Assembly (NCBI GenBank): GCA_001692895.1
Contig: KV748176.1
Coordinates: 4,183,092-4,247,091, forward strand
Source: Cenococcum geophilum 1.58
Lineage: Eukaryota; Ascomycota; Dothideomycetes; Gloniales; Gloniaceae
Direction of reading: 5' to 3'
DNA length: 64,000 bases
Shown: positions 58,035 through 64,000 of the stretch, one piece after another
How the letters are laid out: every line of letters starts with the position of its first letter
How positions within the stretch are numbered: position 1 is the stretch's first letter
Translations under genes and position numbers: made by a program
The notes under the pieces: model-generated
The model's input: only the letters and a program-made list of their open reading frames with translations
Told to the model about the DNA's origin: nothing
Databases searched by the model: none

Positions 58035-58886
58035 AGCTTGCTCGGGAGAAGTGCGAATAGTAAGGCATCTACTTCAGGAATGCGAATTTATCAAAACAAT
58101 GAGTAGGCATAGCGGATCATCGAGTGGAAATTTCAATGTTGTCCATCTAGGTGCTCAACTGTTTAAGAAGATATCTCTGTATAACCCGTGCATGGCTACA
58201 AGCTAGATGAAATGTCCTTCATACACGCACCCTTCTCGTGCGAATTCATGTCGTGCTAACACACAGCATCAATTATGGACCTATTGTGGTTTGGGGCCCT
58301 TTTTACGGTTCTACAAGCAAACTCCGCCTTGCCGGCTTTCTTGCCGTTTTTAAGTTAGACCGCCCTTAACTCCGTACGTTGAAGGCCACTTCAATAGAGC
58401 CGTTGCTGTATCAGTGCCAAGCTTTCCGGTGACAAGTGAATAACAGGAGCGCAGGCAGCTTAGCACTGCAATTTTAGCTTACTCGAGATGATAACCAGGC
58501 GCCCAAACACGGTGTTCCTGAGAATTTCCTGTAGGCCTTCATGCAGTGGCACTTTTTCACGCGCCAAGATATGGAACATTGACCCTCGCTACATTTTTGG
58601 TCCAGCACCTCAGAGGCTTGTCGGGGGGAAACACGGCCTGCAGCCCACCTCGTACGGCTGAGGTGTTGCAGCTTTCCAAAACCTTAATCAGAGTCGCTCT
58701 AGCCTTCATGAGGTGACACTTGTAAGGTCCAAAGGCCATCTTAACGTGACCATCCAGATATTTCCATCGCGGAGTGCATGTCTGGCGCAAGGCGCGTCCG
58801 GGACAATGCGTCGTTCCTTTCAACAGGGCCGCGAAACCCCCGCGGGCAAGCATTCGAATGATCAAAGTTCCGCGACCGCGTCAACC
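58035..58886. other. Intergenic between RAD2 and the NLR-like gene
   Basis: No gene is recognised. A minus-strand frame of about 100 codons (58865-58557) lacks support. Confidence 0.4.
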
Positions 58887-61800
58887 ATGAACAGGACCCC
58901 CAACCCGCCTACAAAGCCGTTTCCCTCAGGCATCAAGAGGCTCCATGAGCCAGATAGCAGCATAGTAGAGTAAGTTAGCGCCTTTACTGTTCCAAGTCAG
59001 GCTTAGTCTTTCTCAGTCGCCTTTGTATACTAGACAGTGAAGGGCTCCCTACACAAACTGTTTGAGGCTCTAAGTGGCTAATGTGTATATTTATGACATA
59101 GCGGAGAATTTAGACAAATTGTCAACCAGTTCCACGGGCCGTTGCAGACTCAGACCGGAAATTTGTTAGCTGGAAATACGTTCAATACGGGAGGAGGACC
59201 TGTAAATTTCAGAGGTACGTCTTGAGGTTCTATCGGAGAGTCGGTGGCTAGTTCAGATGCTGACCATCTATTTAGGACCACAAAACCTACCCAAAGTATT
59301 ACCATATGTTACTCAAGCAGCCTTCAATTCTCGCGACAAACAGCATGACCCTCTATGCCTCCAAAACACTCGAGTCGACGTCCTCAACCAAATTAGGGCA
59401 TGGACTAATGGAGATGACGAAAGCTGCATCTTTTGGCTGAACGGCATGGCCGGCACTGGCAAGTCCACTATCGCCCGCACAATCGCCCGTGAATACTATG
59501 ACCAGAAACGTCTCGGGGCAAGCTTTTTCTTCTCTAGGGGCACGGAAGATCGAAGTCACGCTGGCAAGTTCTTTACCACTATTGCTGTGCAGCTGGGGGA
59601 GACGTCACCTGCTCTAAAACAGCATATCTATACTACGGTAGCTGAGCGCAACGATATTGCCAATCAGAGTCACCGCGACCAATGGAAACACCTTATCCTC
59701 CAGCCGCTCTCCATGTGGATGGCTACTTCAAAACAATCGCCGTTGATCCTTGTTATTGACGCATTGGACGAATGTGACGGAGATAAAGACGTCCAAGGAA
59801 TTCTTCAACTCTTTGTAGAGGCAAAATCGCTTAATCCTATCCGGTTGCGAGTCTTCGTGACTAGTAGACCAGAAACCCCGATTCGGCTTGGCTTCCGTAA
59901 TATGCCAGGGATTCTACATCGAGACCTTGCCCTCCACCAGATCTCGCCGATTATCGTTAACAACGATATTTCAATTTTCTTGAAGCACAAGCTGAAAGAA
60001 ATTAGAAATGCGTCCGACGACTTACCGGTTGGCTGGCCGGGCGAGGAAAATATTAAGCTCCTGGTTCTTAAGGCTCAAGGCCTGTTTATTTATGCTGCAA
60101 CAGTCTGTCGATTCATTGAGCAAGAAGGCAAGCACTGGCCCCCGGATGACATCTTTCGCCTTCTTCTTCCGAACGAGAGTACACATAACTCCTTGCAAGG
60201 AAGTAGTAGCAATACAACAACTACTGACGAATCCCCAACTGTGCATCTCGACAAGATGTATTCTCAAATTCTAGAGCATCCATTAAAGAGCATTAAAAGC
60301 CCTGAGAAGAGACAGCAGTTTACTTCAATATTTAGGCTAACTATTGGTGCAATCGTTCTTCTCTTTAACCCCCTTTCTGCTATCTGCATCGCTAGGCTTC
60401 TATATAAAGATGTCAAGACAATACAGATATGGCTGCGTCACCTACATTCTGTTTTAAATGTTCCCGACAGTCAATCCTACCCTATCCGGCTACTCCACCC
60501 TTCATTCCGCGACTTCCTCCTTGCCAAAGAAAGATGTCAAGACCCACAACTGTGGGTGGACGAGAAAGAAGCACACGGAGTACTAGCCGACAGCTGTCTA
60601 CGGCTTATGTCTGACAAGCTCGAAAGAGATATTTGCGGTCTACGTGCACCTGGCGCCCTTGCTAGGGATGTTCAAGGCGACCGGATAGAGCAGCGCCTGC
60701 CTGCAGAGTTTCAGTATGCATGCTGTTTTTGGGTGCAACATCTTCAGAAGAGCGAGACCAAACTTATTGATAACGGGCGGGTAGATGTATTTTTGCGGGA
60801 GCACTTACTTCACTGGTTCGAGGCCCTTAGCTTAATAGGGAAGACTTCTGAAGGCGTACTTGCGATAATTTGCTTAGAGAATTTGGTTATAGTAAGTAAC
60901 AGTCGAAGTATATAGAGAGATTGTAACTAAATTTTGGTTAAGGCTAAGCAAAGTCCCTATCTAAAAGCGTTTATTCACGATATAAAACGATTCGCCCTTA
61001 ATAATCGATCAATAATTGAAAATGCGCCTCTTCAAATATATAGCTCAGCTCTGGTATTTGCACCAGAGATGAGTTTAGTTCGGAAACAGTTTAAAGGGCA
61101 GATGGTTAGTTGGATCGCCAGGCTACCGAAAGTGCAAAAAGAGTGGAGCGCGGCGCTGCAGACGCTCGAGGGCCACTCGGGTGGTGTCAACGCCGTTGCC
61201 TTCTCGCCGGACGGCAAGCTGGTCGCGTCGGCCTCGTTCGACAACACCGTCCGGCTCTGGGACTCGGCCACGGGCGCGGCGCGGCAGACGCTTGAGGGTC
61301 ACTGGAGTGGTGTCAAGGCCGTCGCCTTCTCGCCGGACGGCAAGCTGGTCGCATCAGCCTCGGACAACATATTCTCGCACAACACCGTCCGGCTCTGGGA
61401 CTCGGCCACGGGCGCGGCGCGGCAGACGCTCGAGGGTCATTCGGGTATTGTCAAGGCCGTCGCCTTCTCGCCGGACGGCAAGCTGGTCGCGTTGGCCTCT
61501 GGACGGACAAGTACCCGGTTCGGCTCTTGGGACTTGGCCACGGGGCGCTGGCGTGCCATGACGCTCGTCAGGAGGCCACCTCGAGTGATGTTCAGGGCGT
61601 CGCCTTCTCGCCGGACGGGCAAGCTGGTCGCGTCGGCCTCGGACGACAAGACCGTTCGGCTCTGGACCTGGCCACCGGCGCGGCGTGGCAGAACGCTCGA
61701 GGGCCACTCGAGCGATGTCAAGGCGGTCGCCTTCTCGCCGGACGGCAAGCTTGGTCCGCGTCGGCCTCGAGTGGGCACACTCTCCGGCGCGACAACCACC

Positions 61801-63276
61801 CGTCCGGCTCTGGGAACTCGGCCACTGGCGCGGCGCTGCGGACGCCTCGAGGGCCACTTCGGGTGGTGTCTCAACGCCGCTCTCCTTCCTCTCCGGACGG
61901 CCAAAGCTGGTCGCGTCGGGCCCTCGGGAAACCATATTCTCGCGCGAACAACACTGTCAGGCTCTGGGACTCCGGCCACGGGGGCGCGGCGCAACAGACG
62001 CTCGAGGGCCACTCAGGTGGTGTCAAGCGCCGTCGCCTTCTCGGCCGGACAGCAAGCTGGTCGCGTCGGCCCTTCGGACGACAGCCACCGTTCCGGCTCT
62101 GGGACTTGGCCACGGGCGCGGCGCGGGGGAGACGCTCGAGGGCCACTCGATACTGTCAACATCGTTCGCCTTCTCGCCGGACAGCGAAGCTGGTCGCGTC
62201 GGCCTCGGGTGGCATATTTCTCGTGGGACAGAACTGTCAGGCTCTGGGACTTGGCCACGGGGCGCGGCGCGACGAGACGCTCGAGGGCCACTCAGTAGGT
62301 TTCAATTGCCGTCGCCTTCTCGCCGGACAGCAAGCTGGTCGCGTTGGCCTTGGGCGACGCATTCTCGCACGACAAGACCGTGCGGCTCTGGGACTTGACC
62401 ACGGGCGCGGCGCGGCAGACGTTCGAGGGCCACTCGGGTGGTGTCAACGCCGTCGCCTTCTCGCCGGACGGCAAGCTGGTCGCGTCGGCCTCGGACGACA
62501 GCACCGTCCGGCTCTGGGACTTGACCACGGGCGCGGCGCGGCAGACGCTCGAGGGCCACTCGGATACTGTCAAAGCCATCGCCTTCTCGCCGGACGGCGA
62601 GCTGGTCGTGTCGGCCTCGAACGATAAGACCGTCCGGCTCTGGGACTCGGCCACGGGCGCGGCGCGGCTGACGCTCGAGGGCCACTTTGGTGGTGTCAAC
62701 GCCGTCGCATTCTCGCCGGACAGCAAGCTGGTCGCGTCGGCCTCGTACGACAGGACCGTCCAGTTCTGGGACTCGGTCACGGGCGCGGCGCTGCAGACGC
62801 TCCAGGGCCACTTGGGTGATATCAACGTCGTCGCCTTCTCGCCGGACGGCAAACTGGTCGCGTCGGCCTCGTACGACAAGACCGTCCGGCTCTGGGACTC
62901 AGCCACGGGTACGGCGCGGCAGACGCTTGAGGTTGGTGTCGTAATTGGGAGCCTATTATTTTCCAGCGATGGAGAATACCTGGAAACAGATCGAGGACAG
63001 TTAGACATTAGTTTTCTCTCCCGCAATACTTCTCCCCAACCAAGCTCTGTAGAAGAACTTTTTGTAAAAGAGACTTGGGTGGCTTATAAGTCGGAGAACG
63101 TGCTCTGGCTTCCTGTTAATTATCGAGCGACAGGTTCGGCCGTCCAGAGTAATATTCTTATCCTAGGGCATGCATCTGGTCGTGTTACATTTTTTAAGTT
63201 CAACCTACCTAACATACCCCTGTCGATCGGTAGTCCGTGCACCGATTGTAAGAAAAGAAAGAGGACTCGTGTGTAG
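58887..63276 (+). CDS. NACHT-WD40 (NLR-like/STAND) protein, WD40 array frame-disrupted
   Basis: Exons 58887-58969, 59102-59214 and 59276-60891 give 604 codons; a 51-nt intron leads to exon 4 from 60943. The N-terminus is short, with a Gly/Asn/Thr stretch (residues about 45-65) before the NACHT domain. Walker A is G-M-A-G-T-G-K-S-T near 59446, and Walker B is L-V-I-D-A-L-D-E-C near 59752. A helical region leads to about 13 WD40 repeats of 126 bp plus a partial one (61150 to about 62940), then a unique C-terminus ending at 63276. Repeats 1-2 and 10-13 read through, but repeats 3-9 contain many one-base indels. Relatives (HET-E/HET-D type) recognise non-self through the WD40 surface and trigger cell death. 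Whether this copy is intact is unclear. Confidence 0.85.
61150..62940 (+). repeat. GC-rich tandem WD40-coding repeat array, 126-bp unit
   Basis: Units start at 61150, 61276 (with 12 extra bp), 61414, seven irregular units to 62406, then 62407, 62533, 62659, 62785 and a partial unit at 62911. Units share long identical blocks such as gccttctcgccggacggcaa. The extra 12 bp in unit 2, coding ...N-I-F-S-H, recurs in unit 9. High identity is typical of concerted evolution in HET-type repeats. Confidence 0.9.
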
Positions 63277-64000
63277 ATTGATCTATGAAGAAAAGAGACT
63301 ATATATACACGAAATCGATGAGCCATAGGCACCCCCGATCTAATCCTAATATAGTAGTGATCGGCACCAGGTCGACAACCCCTTTGTATAGGACTTTAGC
63401 ATAGCTACCTTCTTTATCTAGTCATGGGATAGGAGCCGGCATGATGCACTGCAATTTTAGCGTTCTCGAGGTGTTGGGTAGGCGGCCTGACTGCTCTGAT
63501 AATAAGAAGCGGGCTGTTACATAGGGGGCCTGGTTTAGACTAAGGCAGTGCTCTTATCAATATTCAATATTGAATATAGTACATAGTAGGCATGGTGTTT
63601 TAATTGAAAGTAGGCTCCCCCCCCGGGGGTCTAGTAGAGCTCCAAAATAGCTGCTCTCTCGCGACTGCTCTCTCACTGCTACCGCCACCTTCGCGATCCT
63701 TGGCGTGGTGTAGTAGACGTCGGCTGCTCCCTAGACTCTGCCAAGGCCTCCGAAGTCTCTTGCACCACATCTGTCGCCATAAGCCTCCCTCTAGCGGTGA
63801 TATTACTTAGTAGCCAGCTCTTTAAGCACTCTGTACGTCCAATATTGGTACTCCCTAGGATCGCGGGTAAGCTGCCACGTAGAAGTAGCTAACCGGCGCC
63901 TTTTACGAGGCGACCTTAGGGTAGTGTATTTAGTGTAGAGTTGCTTAATGCGTCGTCGCCGCTAGAGTGGGTAAATCGATCAGAATCAGGTTCAGAAATA
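63277..64000. other. 3' flank of the NLR-like gene, no gene seen
   Basis: Short open frames only. A perfect palindrome near 63564-63580 (atattcaatattgaatat) and a C8G5 run near 63620 are present. Confidence 0.4.

Noticed and set aside
61354..62012. Several long minus-strand frames rich in Arg and Ala
   Set aside because: They are antisense shadows of the GC-rich WD40 repeat array.
1..64000. CRISPR array, rRNA genes or a secondary-metabolite cluster
   Set aside because: No regularly spaced direct repeats with unique spacers, no rRNA core sequences, and no polyketide synthase, peptide synthetase or terpene synthase motifs are present.

Overview
The window looks like a filamentous ascomycete (Pezizomycotina) chromosome segment. 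Evidence: short 45-75 nt introns with GTANGT-type donors and CTAAC-like branch sites, fungal gene families (patatin and NACHT-WD40 immune-type proteins, RAD2/XPG, succinate-semialdehyde dehydrogenase, T5orf172/GIY-YIG proteins), and a sharp split between an AT-rich repeat block and gene-bearing DNA of ordinary composition. The repeat block carries the signature of repeat-induced point mutation (RIP): copies differ almost only by C-to-T and G-to-A changes, and the interrupting stops are TAA/TAG at former glutamine or tryptophan codons. I do not name a species.

Positions 1 to about 24,180 are a nested stack of Ty1/Copia-type LTR retrotransposons. Element A (2455-11567, minus) has 173-bp LTRs and target-site duplication (TSD) AATTC. 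Inside it sits element C (5975-8940, plus), a gag-only non-autonomous element with TSD ATATC. Element D (11834-23794, minus) has 287-bp LTRs and TSD CTAAT. Its 3' LTR is split by element B (11853-17943, plus; TSD AATAA), a relative of A in opposite orientation. To the left are a small DNA transposon with terminal inverted repeats (1462-2278) and the 3' end of another Copia element (1-1020). Frames are largely preserved but riddled with RIP stops, so the block is dead.

Positions 24,200-64,000 hold the genes. On the minus strand, 24647-29839 encodes a 12-exon, 1448-residue protein combining a B-box-like zinc finger, a P-loop GTPase-like domain, a RING finger and a patatin phospholipase. Next come a broken alanine-glyoxylate aminotransferase (31895-33252), a C2H2 zinc-finger protein, a calmodulin-like protein (six exons, 149 aa), succinate-semialdehyde dehydrogenase, a T5orf172/GIY-YIG protein, a GPI-anchor-type surface protein, a membrane-anchored aspartic-protease-fold protein with a degenerate first catalytic motif, two small hypothetical genes, RAD2/XPG, and a NACHT-WD40 NLR-like gene (58887-63276) whose WD40 array is frame-disrupted in the middle.

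There is no operon-like organisation and genes lie on both strands. Two immune-type genes, one near the RIP block and one near the right end, plus a pseudogenised metabolic gene, several short inverted-repeat elements, two possible transposase tails and minisatellites, suggest a dynamic accessory region next to conserved housekeeping genes such as RAD2 and SSADH. Splice models were derived by eye; in five multi-exon genes the summed exon length is an exact multiple of three.
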